Notes: generated from the sequence alone by a model not told the origin. 39,617 nucleotides of DNA from Oscillospiraceae bacterium (GCA_017535635.1 JAFXTU010000018.1:1-39617); one strand, 5' to 3'. Numbered from the stretch's first letter, positions 24,286 to 33,316 are shown. Numbers and translations: made by a program.

Positions 24286-24376
24286 CCTCGAAAAAAGAGA
24301 GTTTATGTAAACTTGTGATCCGAGGGCTTTTTCGATCCCGCCCATTCCCCTCTCCTCGCTTTTCCCAGGATCGAAA
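24286..24376 (+). other. Mutually exclusive hairpins after tsaD
   Basis: TCGAAAAA (24288-24295) can pair with TTTTTCGA (24328-24335), with CCTCG/CGAGG alongside, ending in CTTTTT like a terminator. The same middle segment, TTTCGATCC (24330-24338), can instead pair with GGATCGAAA (24368-24376). Either an overlong tsaD terminator or a switchable leader. Confidence 0.4.
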
Positions 24377-24411
24377 CGGTGCATTCCCTTTGATTTCACG
24401 GTTCTTTTCAT

Positions 24412-24441
24412 TGTGGATAACTTTGTGGAGAATGTGCATAA
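24412..24441 (-). promoter_or_regulatory. Cluster of three DnaA-box-like sites
   Basis: The plus strand reads TGTGGATAA (24412-24420), TGTGGAGAA (24424-24432) and TGTGCATAA (24433-24441), the reverse complements of TTATCCACA, TTCTCCACA and TTATGCACA. Two match the TTATNCACA consensus exactly, one has a single mismatch. They are flanked by GTTTATGTAAACTT (24301-24314) and GTTACGTAAACTT (24469-24481). A T-rich tract (24480-24550) follows. No dnaA or dnaN is present. Apart from these items and the hairpins, 24270-24688 holds no gene I can support. Confidence 0.6.
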
Positions 24442-24688
24442 CTCCCGGTTATTCCGATACCGGAACGTGTTACGTAAACTTCTATTTTCCCATTTTCTTC
24501 CTGAGCATTTGACATTTCCTTCCTTCTTTGTTCATTTTGTTACAAATTGTCACCGCTTTCTCTCCGCTCCGTTCCCCCCGCTCTCCCCGCTGCCGATGGG
24601 AGGCCCGGAGAGGGGCGCGGTGATTATTACGGATAGTTATCAGAACATCCCGTCGTTTCCGGCGGGCCGAAAAAAGGAGGCAAACACA

Positions 24689-26461
24689 ATGACTGCACAC
24701 GACCCTTTCTTCCGCGACGTTCAGAGCTTCTATCCCGTGACCGGAAACTTCTTCAAACGGCGGGGGGCCTGGTTCGGCCTCAGTGTAACCGCGAGCGCCT
24801 ACGGGATGGCCGCCCTGCACCTGGCCACCTTCCACGGCGGCGCCACCCGGGCCAAGGACGGCAACAAGCTCATCGACCTCTGGCCCACCTATGAGGGACG
24901 GCGGGTCCCCTTCGTGGTGCAGGCCGAGGCGGATGAGCTGACCCTTCTCACCCGCTACGGCAACGTGCGCTTCACCTTCGCCGGTCCCACCCTCCTCATG
25001 GCGGAGGGCGACAAGGGGATGGGCCTTCACTTTGAAAAGGATATGGAGCAGCACGAGACGGTGAAGCCCCGGAAGAACGGGGCCTGGGAGGCCGCCTTCC
25101 GCTGGACCTGCTCCATGCTCTTCCAGGGACTGGAGGGCTCCGGCATCACCTTCCGTCCCTATTGGGACTGGGAACGGCTCTCCAGCGGCAATGTGAAGGC
25201 GGACACGGTCCCGGGACCGGAGGGACATTTTACTCTTGCCATGGAAGAATTCACCCACGCGGCTTTCCCCAGGGAGAACTATCCCACCTACAGCGAGGCC
25301 AGGGAGAGCATGAAGGCGGACTGGGAGGGCTTCCTGGCCCAAATGCCCGCTTTCCCGGAACCCTACGAAAAGGGCAGGATCCAGGCGGCCTACACCCTCT
25401 GGAGTTATCTCACCGCCCCCACCATGGGCATCGACCACACCATGATCGTCATGATCGGCCAGGAGATCGCCTCCCAGTGGCAGATGTGCCAGAACGCCGT
25501 GGCCCTGGAGCCCCACCTGGACATCTCCCTGGACCTGCTCCTCAGCCCGCTGGACCGGGTCAGCCCCTACGGGCAGTTCTCCGATCTCTACAACGACGCC
25601 ACCTGCGTCCCCCAGATGATCAAGCCCCCGGTCCACGGCTGGGCCCTGAAGCAGCTCATGGCGCGGCGGGACCTGAAAAAGGAGGTCCTGGCGGACAAGC
25701 TGGAGACCCTGTACAAGGCCGTCTCCGACTGGGGAAACTGGTTCCTTCTCTGCCGGGACGAGGATGGGGACGGGCTCCCTGCCTACGAGCACGGAGACGA
25801 GACGGGCTTCGACGACTGCACCCTCTTCATCGACCATATGCAGATGGCCTCCCCGGACCTGAGCGCCTATCTGGTGCTCCTGTACGAGGCCCTGGGGGAC
25901 CTGGCCCTGCTCTTAGGCAAAAAGGACGAGGCCGGGGATTGGGAGCGAAAGAGCAAGGAGCTTCTGGACCGGATGATCGGGGAAATGTGGGACGGGAAAC
26001 ACTTTGTGGGCATCGTCCCCTGGACTCATGAAAAGGTCTTCTCCGGCTCTCTCATCCACTACATCCCCGTGGTGCTGGGGGATCGGCTGCCCCCGGAGAT
26101 CCTGGACAAGCTGGCCGCCGACCTGACGGAGGAGGGCGTCTTCCTCAGCCCCTGGGGCCTCAGCACGGAACGGATGGACAGCGACTGGTTCGAGGCCACG
26201 GGCCGCTCCATCTCCCGGGGAAACATCGTGCCCCCTTCCATGCTCTTCATCTGCGCGGGGCTCTTGGGCTCCAGGCGGCGGGACGCGGGAAGACTCATTA
26301 CGGAGCGCTACCTCAGCGCCCTCAGCACCCAGGGGATGCCCTTCCTCATCCATCCGATGCTGGGCAACGTCTTCGGCTTCGCCGGCGGCAGCTGGCCCGC
26401 CTGCGCTTACACGATCCTGGGCAGGCTCCTCAGCGAGGATATGGCTGCCCACGGCGCCTGA
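24689..26461 (+). CDS. GH63-like (alpha/alpha)6-barrel glycoside hydrolase, copy 2
   Basis: A 590-residue cytoplasmic protein, distant paralogue of the product at 4613-6388. N-terminal beta domain about 1-195; catalytic barrel after that. GDETGFDDCTLF (369-380) carries the likely catalytic acid (D375 or D376), LSTERMDSDWF (491-501) and ISRGNIVPPSML (508-519) the second active-site block; CRDEDGDGL (355-363) matches CRDRNKDGL in copy 1. The ATG was set by AAAGGAGG 9 bases upstream; in-frame sequence above it is leader with DnaA-like boxes. TTGACA at 24509-24514 may be part of a promoter, but the -10 (TCATTT) is poor. Substrate unknown. Confidence 0.7.
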   Translation: MTAHDPFFRDVQSFYPVTGNFFKRRGAWFGLSVTASAYGMAALHLATFHGGATRAKDGNKLIDLWPTYEGRRVPFVVQAEADELTLLTRYGNVRFTFAGPTLLMAEGDKGMGLHFEKDMEQHETVKPRKNGAWEAAFRWTCSMLFQGLEGSGITFRPYWDWERLSSGNVKADTVPGPEGHFTLAMEEFTHAAFPRENYPTYSEARESMKADWEGFLAQMPAFPEPYEKGRIQAAYTLWSYLTAPTMGIDHTMIVMIGQEIASQWQMCQNAVALEPHLDISLDLLLSPLDRVSPYGQFSDLYNDATCVPQMIKPPVHGWALKQLMARRDLKKEVLADKLETLYKAVSDWGNWFLLCRDEDGDGLPAYEHGDETGFDDCTLFIDHMQMASPDLSAYLVLLYEALGDLALLLGKKDEAGDWERKSKELLDRMIGEMWDGKHFVGIVPWTHEKVFSGSLIHYIPVVLGDRLPPEILDKLAADLTEEGVFLSPWGLSTERMDSDWFEATGRSISRGNIVPPSMLFICAGLLGSRRRDAGRLITERYLSALSTQGMPFLIHPMLGNVFGFAGGSWPACAYTILGRLLSEDMAAHGA

Positions 26462-26492
26462 AAATACGCCTGAAAAAAGTGAAAAACAGGGC

Positions 26493-26521
26493 TTTACTTT
26501 AGCGCGATAGTGTGCTATCAT
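26493..26521 (+). promoter_or_regulatory. his operon promoter with an overlapping dyad
   Basis: TTTACT (26493-26498), 17 bp, TATCAT (26516-26521) with TG in the extended position. The perfect inverted repeat GATAG-TGTG-CTATC (26506-26519) covers the -10 box, a natural repressor site. The leader (26522-26573) is too short for a T-box. Confidence 0.7.
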
Positions 26522-26573
26522 GCCAAAGTATTCGATCGGTCATTCCATTTCATATCCCCAGGGAGGTTAACTC

Positions 26574-27680
26574 ATGCTCCAAGACGCCTGTGCCCTTACC
26601 TACGAGGAGCGGACTCTGCTGCGGCTGCGCAGCCTGTATCAGCAATACGGCTACGAGCAGTACCGGATGAGCAAGTTTGAGGAATACGACCTCTACGCCG
26701 GAAACAAGGATTTCCTGGTATCGGAAAACGTGCTCACCTTTACGGACCTGAACGGGAAGCTCATGGCCCTGAAGCCGGACGTGACCCTTTCCATCGTCCG
26801 GGGCAGCCCGGACCGGCGGGATCGCTTCTATAAGGTGTTTTACAACGAGAACGTCTACCGCACCGCCGGCAGCGCCCGCTCCTTCCGGGAGATCCCCCAG
26901 ACGGGGCTGGAGTGCATCGGCCCCATCGACGACTACAGCATCCTGGAGGTGCTCCTGCTGGCCTGCGAGAGTCTGCGCTGCATCTCTCGGCGCAGCGTGC
27001 TGGAGATCTCCCACCTGGACATCATCGCCGCCCTCATCGACGCCCTGGACGTGCCGGAGGAGACGCGGAGGAAGCTCCTGAAGTGCATCGGGGAGAAAAA
27101 CCGGCACGAGCTCCGCTCTCTCTGCGGCCAGGCCGGGGCGGACCCGGAGCGGACGGAGCTCCTGCTGAAGCTCCTGGCGGCCAGCGGCACTCCGGCGGAG
27201 GTCCTGCCGGTCCTCCGTTCCCTCCCCTGCCCTCCGGAGGCGGTGAGCCAGCTGGAGACCATCGCCGCCGGCTTTTCCTCCGCCGGCCTTTCGGACCTGC
27301 TGCGCATCGACTTCAGCGTCATGAACGACATGCGCTATTACAGCGGCATCGTGTTCCGGGGCTTCGTCTACGGGGTCCCCAGCGGAGTCCTCTCCGGCGG
27401 GCGCTACGACCGGCTCCTGGAAAAGATGGGCCGGAAGGCCGGGGCCATCGGTTTTGCCGTATACCTGGACGAGCTGGAGCGCATCGCCCCGGAGGAGGCG
27501 GGCTTGGACGCGGACGTGCTCCTCCTCTATGAGGAGGGAGTCCCCCCCGAGGACATCGGCCGAAAGGTCCGGGAGCTGACCCAGGCGGGCAAGCGGGTCC
27601 TGGTCCAGCCCTCCCAGCCGGAAAACGGTGCTTACGGTGAGATCATAAGGCTCACGAAGGGAGGCGGAACGGGATGCTGA
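26574..27680 (+). CDS. hisZ: ATP phosphoribosyltransferase regulatory subunit
   Basis: A 368-residue HisRS-like paralogue without tRNA ligase activity. It joins short HisG to form the active, histidine-inhibited enzyme. Class II motif 1 and 2 regions are visible (LMALKPDVTLSIVR at about 63-76; NENVYRTAGSARSFREIPQTGLECIG spans about 90-115), and the SGGRYDRL turn is at about 272-279. The C-terminal anticodon-binding domain is replaced by a short tail. Start: AGGGAGG 8 bases before the ATG. Its 3' end overlaps hisG by 7 bp. Confidence 0.93.
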   Translation: MLQDACALTYEERTLLRLRSLYQQYGYEQYRMSKFEEYDLYAGNKDFLVSENVLTFTDLNGKLMALKPDVTLSIVRGSPDRRDRFYKVFYNENVYRTAGSARSFREIPQTGLECIGPIDDYSILEVLLLACESLRCISRRSVLEISHLDIIAALIDALDVPEETRRKLLKCIGEKNRHELRSLCGQAGADPERTELLLKLLAASGTPAEVLPVLRSLPCPPEAVSQLETIAAGFSSAGLSDLLRIDFSVMNDMRYYSGIVFRGFVYGVPSGVLSGGRYDRLLEKMGRKAGAIGFAVYLDELERIAPEEAGLDADVLLLYEEGVPPEDIGRKVRELTQAGKRVLVQPSQPENGAYGEIIRLTKGGGTGC

Positions 27681-28303
27681 ACATCGCGCTGCCTAAGGGG
27701 CGGCTGGGCGAGCAGGTCTATGGCATGTTCGCCGCTGCGGGCTTCCCCTGCCCCTCCATTCTGGAGGAAAACCGCCGCCTGATCTTTGTCAACGAGGCCC
27801 AGGGTCTCCGGTATTTCTGGGTCAAGCCCTCGGACGTGGCCGTCTATGTGGAACGGGGGGCCGCCGACGTGGGGGTCGCCGGAAAGGACATCCTGCTGGA
27901 ATACGCCCCGGACGTCTACGAGCTGCTGGACCTGAAGGTGGGCCGCTGCCGGATGGCGGTGGCCGCCCCGGCGGAGTTCCGGGACGACCACCGGCGGAAG
28001 CTCCGGGTCGCCACCAAGTTCGACCGGATCGCGGGAGGGCACTATGCCTCCCTGGGGCGGGACATCGACATCATCCACCTGAACGGCTCCATCGAGCTGG
28101 CACCCCTGCTGGGACTCTCGGACGTCATTGTGGACATTGTGGAGACCGGGACCACCCTGCGGGAAAACGGGCTGAAGGTGGTCACGGAGATCCTGCCCAT
28201 CAGCGCAAGACTCATCACCAATAAGGCCAGCTACGAATTCTGCCGGGGGGAGATCGAGAACCTCCGGCACGGTCTCTGGCTGCAGACGGAGGAAAAACCA
28301 TGA
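27674..28303 (+). CDS. hisG: ATP phosphoribosyltransferase, short form
   Basis: A 209-residue catalytic subunit (HisG-S) that joins ATP and PRPP, the first step of histidine synthesis. It lacks the C-terminal regulatory domain of long HisG (about 290-300 residues), so it needs HisZ, encoded just before it. IALPKGRLGEQV (4-15), ADVGVAGKDILLE (about 64-76) and the PRPP loop IVETGTTLRENGL (about 154-166) are diagnostic. Overlaps hisD by 4 bp. Confidence 0.96.
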   Translation: MLNIALPKGRLGEQVYGMFAAAGFPCPSILEENRRLIFVNEAQGLRYFWVKPSDVAVYVERGAADVGVAGKDILLEYAPDVYELLDLKVGRCRMAVAAPAEFRDDHRRKLRVATKFDRIAGGHYASLGRDIDIIHLNGSIELAPLLGLSDVIVDIVETGTTLRENGLKVVTEILPISARLITNKASYEFCRGEIENLRHGLWLQTEEKP

Positions 28304-29580
28304 TCCCGATCCTGAAGACCTCGGAAGTGACCCGAGAGGAGATTTTTCAGCGGAGAGACGCCCTGGCAGACGTCTCCGGCGCGGTGGCGGAGATCATCGC
28401 CGCGGTGCGGGCCGAGGGGGACAAGGCCCTGTTCCGCTATATGGAGCAGTTCGACGGAGTACATCTGTCCTCCCTGGAGGTGACGCCGGAGGAGCTGGAC
28501 GCTGCCCTGGAACAAGTGGAGCCGGAGCTGCTGGCCGTCCTCCGCCGGGCTTCGGAGAACATACGCGCCTTCCATTCCAGGCAGCTTCGGAGCGGCTTTC
28601 TGCTCACCGAACAGCCCGGCGTGGTGGTGGGGCAGCGGGTGCTCCCCATGGAAAAGGTGGGCGTCACCGTCCCCGGCGGCAGCACGCCCTTGGCCTCCAC
28701 GGTGCTGATGAACGTCATTCCCGCGAAGCTCGCCGGCTGCCGGGAGATCGTCCTGGTGACGCCGCCGGACAAGTCCGGCGCCATCCCTCCCGTCATCCTG
28801 GCGGCGGCCAGGCTCGCCGGGGCGGACCGGGTGTTCAAGCTGGGAGGCGCCCAAGGGATCGCCGCCCTGGCCTGCGGGACGGAGAGCGTTCCGAAGGTGG
28901 ACAAGATCGTGGGCCCCGGCGGGGCCTTCGTGGCGGAGGCAAAAAAACAGGTCTTCGGCCAGGTCTCCATCGACATGATCGCCGGACCCAGTGAGATCCT
29001 GATCGTCTCTGACGGGAAGAGTGAGGCCCGGCACCTGGCCGCCGACCTGCTCAGCCAGGCGGAGCACGACAAAAACGCCTCCGCTGTGCTGGTGACGGAC
29101 TCCATGCCTCTGGCCCTGGCGGTGCAGAGGGAGATCGAAGTCCAGCTGCCCCGGCTCCTGCGCGCTGAGATCGCCCGGGCCTCCGTCGAGGGGAACGGGA
29201 AGATCATCGTCACGGAGGATCTTTCCGAGGCCGTGGAGATCGCCAACGACCTGGCCCCGGAGCACCTGGAGCTGAGCGTGGAGGACCCCTTCTCCCTGCT
29301 CTCGGAGATCCGCCACGCGGGCTCCGTCTTCCTGGGGCGGAACTGCCCGGAGGCCATGGGGGATTACTATGCCGGACCCAACCACACCCTTCCCACCGGG
29401 GGCACAGCCCGCTTCTCCAGCCCCCTCTCCGTGGACGACTTTGTGAAAAAGACGCAGTTCATCTATTACTCCGGGGACGCGATGAAAAAGGCCGCCCCGG
29501 ACGTGGAACGCTTCGCCCTGGCGGAGGGTCTGACCGGCCACGCCCGCAGCGCCGTGATCCGGACGGAGGAGATAAAATGA
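28300..29580 (+). CDS. hisD: Histidinol dehydrogenase
   Basis: A 426-residue zinc enzyme that oxidises histidinol to histidine in two NAD-dependent steps, the last of the pathway. MEKVGVTVPGGSTPLASTVLM (about 117-137) with VPGG, the signature SIDMIAGPSEILIV (about 223-236), QAEHDKNASAVLV, and LAPEHLEL with the catalytic E321-H322 pair are all present. Full length. Overlaps hisG and hisC by 4 bp each. Confidence 0.97.
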   Translation: MIPILKTSEVTREEIFQRRDALADVSGAVAEIIAAVRAEGDKALFRYMEQFDGVHLSSLEVTPEELDAALEQVEPELLAVLRRASENIRAFHSRQLRSGFLLTEQPGVVVGQRVLPMEKVGVTVPGGSTPLASTVLMNVIPAKLAGCREIVLVTPPDKSGAIPPVILAAARLAGADRVFKLGGAQGIAALACGTESVPKVDKIVGPGGAFVAEAKKQVFGQVSIDMIAGPSEILIVSDGKSEARHLAADLLSQAEHDKNASAVLVTDSMPLALAVQREIEVQLPRLLRAEIARASVEGNGKIIVTEDLSEAVEIANDLAPEHLELSVEDPFSLLSEIRHAGSVFLGRNCPEAMGDYYAGPNHTLPTGGTARFSSPLSVDDFVKKTQFIYYSGDAMKKAAPDVERFALAEGLTGHARSAVIRTEEIK

Positions 29581-30641
29581 GCCGTTTTTTCAGTTCCAAA
29601 TACGCTTCTCTCACCCCTTACGTTCCCGGAGAGCAGCCGGGGGAGCGAAAGTATGTGAAGCTCAACACCAACGAGAGCCCCTTTCCCCCCTCCCCCAAGG
29701 CTCTTCACTGGGCTGCCCGGCACACCCGCTCCCAGGAGCTGTACTCCGACCCGGAGGGGGTGGAGCTTCGTGCTGAGCTGGCAAAAACCTACGGGGTAAA
29801 GCCGGAGGAGACGATCCTGGTGAACGGCTCCGACGAGGTGCTGAACTTCGCCTTTATGGCCTTCTGCGACGATGCGCACTCCGCCTGGTTCCCGGACATC
29901 ACCTACGGCTTCTACCCGGTCTTCGCCGGGCTGAACCGGGTCCCCTATACGGAAATCCCCCTGCGGGAGGACTTCACCCTGGACCCGGCGGATTACCGGG
30001 ATAAAAAGGGAGTCCTCTTCATCGCCAACCCCAATGCCCCCACAGGCATCCTCCTGCCTCCTTCGAAGATCGAAGCCCTGCTCCGGGCGGACCCGGAGCG
30101 GCTGGTGGTGGTGGATGAAGCTTACGTAGATTTCGGCGGCCTCAGCTGCGTTCCCCTCGTCCATCAATACGACAACCTCCTGGTGGTCCAGACCTTTTCC
30201 AAGTCCCGTTCCTTGGCGGGGGCGCGGCTGGGCTTCGCCATCGGCTGCGAAGCCCTGATCCGGGATCTGAACACCATCCGCTACTCCACGAACCCCTACA
30301 ACGTGAATTCCATGACCCTGGCCCTGGGGCTGGGGACCCTGCTGGACCCGGAGTACATGAAGAAAAACTGCGCCGAGATCGTCCGGGTCCGGGAGCAGAC
30401 CGCCGGGGAGCTGAAAGCCCTGGGCTTCACCCTGACGGATTCCAAGGCGAACTTTCTCTTCGCCCGCTCGGACCGGATCGGCGGAGAGGCCCTCTACCGG
30501 AGGCTGAAAGAAAAGGGAATCCTGATCCGGCATTTCACCCTTCCCCGCATCGCCGACTACAACCGCATCACCGTAGGCACCCTAGCCCAGATGGAGGCGC
30601 TGCTGAACGCCATCCGAGAGATACTGGAGGAACCCACATGA
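29577..30641 (+). CDS. hisC: Histidinol-phosphate aminotransferase
   Basis: A 354-residue PLP enzyme (fold type I) making histidinol phosphate from imidazole-acetol phosphate and glutamate. KLNTNESPFPPSP (about 28-40), ANPNAPTG (about 150-157), DEAYVDF (about 181-187) and TFSKSRSLAGARLGF with the PLP lysine at K209. ATG overlaps the hisD stop in ATGA. Confidence 0.96.
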   Translation: MSRFFSSKYASLTPYVPGEQPGERKYVKLNTNESPFPPSPKALHWAARHTRSQELYSDPEGVELRAELAKTYGVKPEETILVNGSDEVLNFAFMAFCDDAHSAWFPDITYGFYPVFAGLNRVPYTEIPLREDFTLDPADYRDKKGVLFIANPNAPTGILLPPSKIEALLRADPERLVVVDEAYVDFGGLSCVPLVHQYDNLLVVQTFSKSRSLAGARLGFAIGCEALIRDLNTIRYSTNPYNVNSMTLALGLGTLLDPEYMKKNCAEIVRVREQTAGELKALGFTLTDSKANFLFARSDRIGGEALYRRLKEKGILIRHFTLPRIADYNRITVGTLAQMEALLNAIREILEEPT

Positions 30642-31225
30642 GAGACTCTACCATCCGCCGCACCACCGCTGAGACCGACATCCGCCTGACTCTGAACCTG
30701 GACGGCAGCGGGCAGAGCGACGTTCAGAGCGGCATCGGCTTTCTGGACCACATGCTCACCCTCTTCGCCAGGCACGGCCGCTTTGACCTGACGCTGCGCT
30801 GCGCCGGGGACACGGAGGTGGACGGCCACCACAGCGCCGAGGACATCGGCATCTGCCTGGGTCAGGCCTTCAAGGAGGCCCTGGGGGACAAGCGGGGCAT
30901 CACCCGCTACGGGGACACCGCCCTCCCCATGGACGAGGCCCTGATCCTCACCGCCGCGGACCTCTCCGGCAGGAGCGGCTTTTTCTGCGAGCTCAGCATC
31001 CCCTCTCAGAAGGTGGGAGATTTCGACACGGAGCTGGTGGAGGAATTCTGGACCGCCTTTGTCCGTTCCGGGGAGCTGACCCTCCACATCCGGCAGCTGG
31101 CGGGCCGGAACTCCCACCACATCATCGAGGGGGTCTTCAAGTCCGCCGCCCGGACCCTGCGGAAGGCCGTGGCGCTGGATCCCGATCTGGAGGGGGAAGT
31201 CCCCTCCACCAAAGGGGTGCTGTGA
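30638..31225 (+). CDS. hisB: Imidazoleglycerol-phosphate dehydratase
   Basis: A 195-residue monofunctional IGP dehydratase (no phosphatase half, unlike enterobacterial HisB). The His-rich manganese sites are FLDHMLTLFARHG (about 32-44), DGHHSAEDIGI (about 67-77) and the later GRNSHHIIEGVFK (about 163-175). Overlaps hisC by 4 bp. Confidence 0.96.
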   Translation: MRDSTIRRTTAETDIRLTLNLDGSGQSDVQSGIGFLDHMLTLFARHGRFDLTLRCAGDTEVDGHHSAEDIGICLGQAFKEALGDKRGITRYGDTALPMDEALILTAADLSGRSGFFCELSIPSQKVGDFDTELVEEFWTAFVRSGELTLHIRQLAGRNSHHIIEGVFKSAARTLRKAVALDPDLEGEVPSTKGVL

Positions 31226-31851
31226 TGGTCGGCATCGTGGATTACGGGGTGGGAAACCTCTTTTCTCTCGTGAGCTCCTTCGCCGCCATCGGCGTGGAAG
31301 CGAAGGCCAGCGGGGACCCGTCGTTTCTCCTGGGGGCCGACCGGCTGGTGCTCCCCGGGGTGGGAGCCTTCGGGGACGCGGCCAGGGCCCTGCGCCGCAG
31401 CGGGCTGCAGGAAGTGGTCCTGGAGGCCGCGAAGAAGGGCACGCCCCTCCTGGGGGTCTGCCTGGGGATGCAGCTTCTGCTGGAAAAAAGCTATGAATAC
31501 GGGGAGCATCCGGGCCTGGGCCTCATCCCCGGCGAGGTGCGCCCCATCTCGGAGACGATCCTGCCGGAGCTGAAGATCCCCCACATCGGCTGGAACGCCC
31601 TGCATTTTGTAAACAAGCCCTGTCCCCTTTTCCGGGACCTGCGGGAGGGCGAATACGTGTACTTCGTCCACTCCTACGCCGGGACCGGCTGCGGAGAGAC
31701 CACGGCCGCCGTGACGGAGTACTCTGCTCCCCTCACCGCCGCCGTGTGGAAGGACAATGTCTACGGCTGCCAGTTCCACCCGGAAAAGAGCGGCCCCGTG
31801 GGGCTGCGGATCCTCCGGGCCTTCTGCGCCAAGGAGGTGGAGGGATGCTGA
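31225..31851 (+). CDS. hisH: Imidazole glycerol phosphate synthase, glutaminase subunit
   Basis: A 208-residue class I glutamine amidotransferase that feeds ammonia to HisF. Nucleophile C79 in LGVCLGMQLL; the His-Glu pair sits in GCQFHPEKSG near the C-terminus. Start ATG 31225 shares an A with the hisB stop (TGATG); a GTG at 31222 is the alternative. Overlaps hisA by 7 bp. Confidence 0.95.
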   Translation: MVGIVDYGVGNLFSLVSSFAAIGVEAKASGDPSFLLGADRLVLPGVGAFGDAARALRRSGLQEVVLEAAKKGTPLLGVCLGMQLLLEKSYEYGEHPGLGLIPGEVRPISETILPELKIPHIGWNALHFVNKPCPLFRDLREGEYVYFVHSYAGTGCGETTAAVTEYSAPLTAAVWKDNVYGCQFHPEKSGPVGLRILRAFCAKEVEGC

Positions 31852-32555
31852 TTTTCCCCGCCATTGATCTGTTTGAAGGTAAGGCGGTCCGCCTCTATCA
31901 GGGGGACTACGCTCAAATGACGGTCTATTCGGAGGACCCGCCCGCTCTGGCCGCCGATTTCAAAGCCGCCGGTGCCTCCTGCCTCCATGTGGTGGACCTG
32001 GAAGGGGCCAAGGACGGGACGACCCCGAACCTGGAAACGGTGAAGCGCCTTGCCCGGGCCGGACTCTTTACGGAGCTGGGCGGCGGCATCCGCAGCATGG
32101 GTGTGGTGGAGGACTACCTCTCCGCCGGGGTGGACCGGGTGATCCTGGGCACCGCCGCCGTGACGGACGAGGCCTTTCTCCGGGAAGCCGTGGCCGCCTT
32201 CGGACCCAAGGTCGCCGTGGGGGCGGACCTCCGGGAGGGCTGCGTGGCCATCAAGGGCTGGACGGAGAAAACGAGCCTCCCTGCCCTGGAATTCTGCAGG
32301 CGTATGGAGGACCTGGGGGTACAGACCATCATCTGCACCGACATCTCCCGGGACGGGGCTATGCGGGGGACGAACCGGGCCCTGTACGGGGAGCTCACGA
32401 AGACCCTGGGGCTGGAGATCATCGCCTCCGGCGGCGTATCCAGCCTGGAGGACATCAGCGCGCTGAAGGCTCTGGGAGTCTCCGGCGCCATCATCGGGAA
32501 GGCGTACTACACCGGCGCCATTGACCTGAGGAAAGCGATCGAGGCGGCATCATGA
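31845..32555 (+). CDS. hisA: ProFAR isomerase
   Basis: A 236-residue (beta/alpha)8 barrel that opens the ribose of ProFAR by an Amadori rearrangement. IFPAIDLFEGKAVRLYQGDY (3-22) has the catalytic Asp in AIDL; CTDISRDGAMRGTN (about 165-178) holds the second. The phosphate loops are GGGIRS and ASGGVSS. AAGGAGGTGG upstream fixes the ATG at 31845. hisA and hisF are homologous half-barrel repeats. Confidence 0.96.
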   Translation: MLIFPAIDLFEGKAVRLYQGDYAQMTVYSEDPPALAADFKAAGASCLHVVDLEGAKDGTTPNLETVKRLARAGLFTELGGGIRSMGVVEDYLSAGVDRVILGTAAVTDEAFLREAVAAFGPKVAVGADLREGCVAIKGWTEKTSLPALEFCRRMEDLGVQTIICTDISRDGAMRGTNRALYGELTKTLGLEIIASGGVSSLEDISALKALGVSGAIIGKAYYTGAIDLRKAIEAAS

Positions 32556-33313
32556 TCACAAAACGAATCATCCCCTGCCTGGACGTGCGGGACGGCCGGG
32601 TGGTCAAGGGCGTGAACTTCACCGGCCTGAACGACGTGTCCAGCCCGGTGGAACTGGCGAAATACTATACGGAGAACGGGGCGGACGAGCTGGTCTTCTA
32701 CGACATCACCGCCTCCGCCGAGGGACGGCGGCTCTTTACGGACATCCTCTGTGAGACGGCGCGGACCGTTTTCATCCCCCTTACCGTGGGAGGCGGCATC
32801 AACACCGTGGAGGACTTCGATCGGGTGCTGAAATGCGGGGCCGACAAGGTCAGCGTGAATTCCGGGGCCCTGAAAAACCCGGAGCTGATCCGGGAGGCCT
32901 CCCGGAAATACGGGGACCAGTGCGTGGTCCTCTCCGCCGACGTAAAGCGGAAGGAGGGCGAGTTCCGGGTCTTCGCCAAGGGCGGCCGGGAGGACACCGG
33001 CTTGGAGGCCATCACCTGGATCAAGCGCGGCGTCTGCCTGGGCGCCGGGGAGATCGTCCTCAACTCCATCGACACCGACGGGGTGAAGGGCGGCTTTGAC
33101 CTGGAAATGCTGGAGGCGGTCTCCAACGCCGTATCCGTGCCGGTGATCGCCTCCGGCGGCGCCGGAAACATCGAAGATTTCATCACCCTCTTCCAGACCC
33201 TGCCAAGGGTGGACGCGGGCCTCGCCGCCTCCATCTTCCACTTCGGAGAGGTGCGCATCTCCGATCTGAAAGCGGCACTGAAAAAAGAGGGAATTCCCGT
33301 CCGGGAGGTATAG
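32552..33313 (+). CDS. hisF: Imidazole glycerol phosphate synthase, cyclase subunit
   Basis: A 253-residue (beta/alpha)8 barrel that uses ammonia from HisH to form IGP and AICAR. IIPCLDVRDGRVVKGVNF (6-23) carries the catalytic Asp, LTVGGGINTVEDF (about 76-88) the phosphate loop, and LNSIDTDGVKGGFD (about 170-183) the second Asp. Overlaps hisA by 4 bp. Confidence 0.97.
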   Translation: MITKRIIPCLDVRDGRVVKGVNFTGLNDVSSPVELAKYYTENGADELVFYDITASAEGRRLFTDILCETARTVFIPLTVGGGINTVEDFDRVLKCGADKVSVNSGALKNPELIREASRKYGDQCVVLSADVKRKEGEFRVFAKGGREDTGLEAITWIKRGVCLGAGEIVLNSIDTDGVKGGFDLEMLEAVSNAVSVPVIASGGAGNIEDFITLFQTLPRVDAGLAASIFHFGEVRISDLKAALKKEGIPVREV

Positions 33314-33316
33314 GAT

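Noticed and set aside
24413..24688. N-terminal 92-codon extension of the second GH63-like gene
   Set aside because: It reads through DnaA-like boxes and T-rich leader, and AAAGGAGG sits correctly before the ATG at 24689.
26522..26573. T-box or histidine leader peptide in front of hisZ
   Set aside because: The leader is about 45 nt, with no T-box sequence, no His codon run and no terminator.
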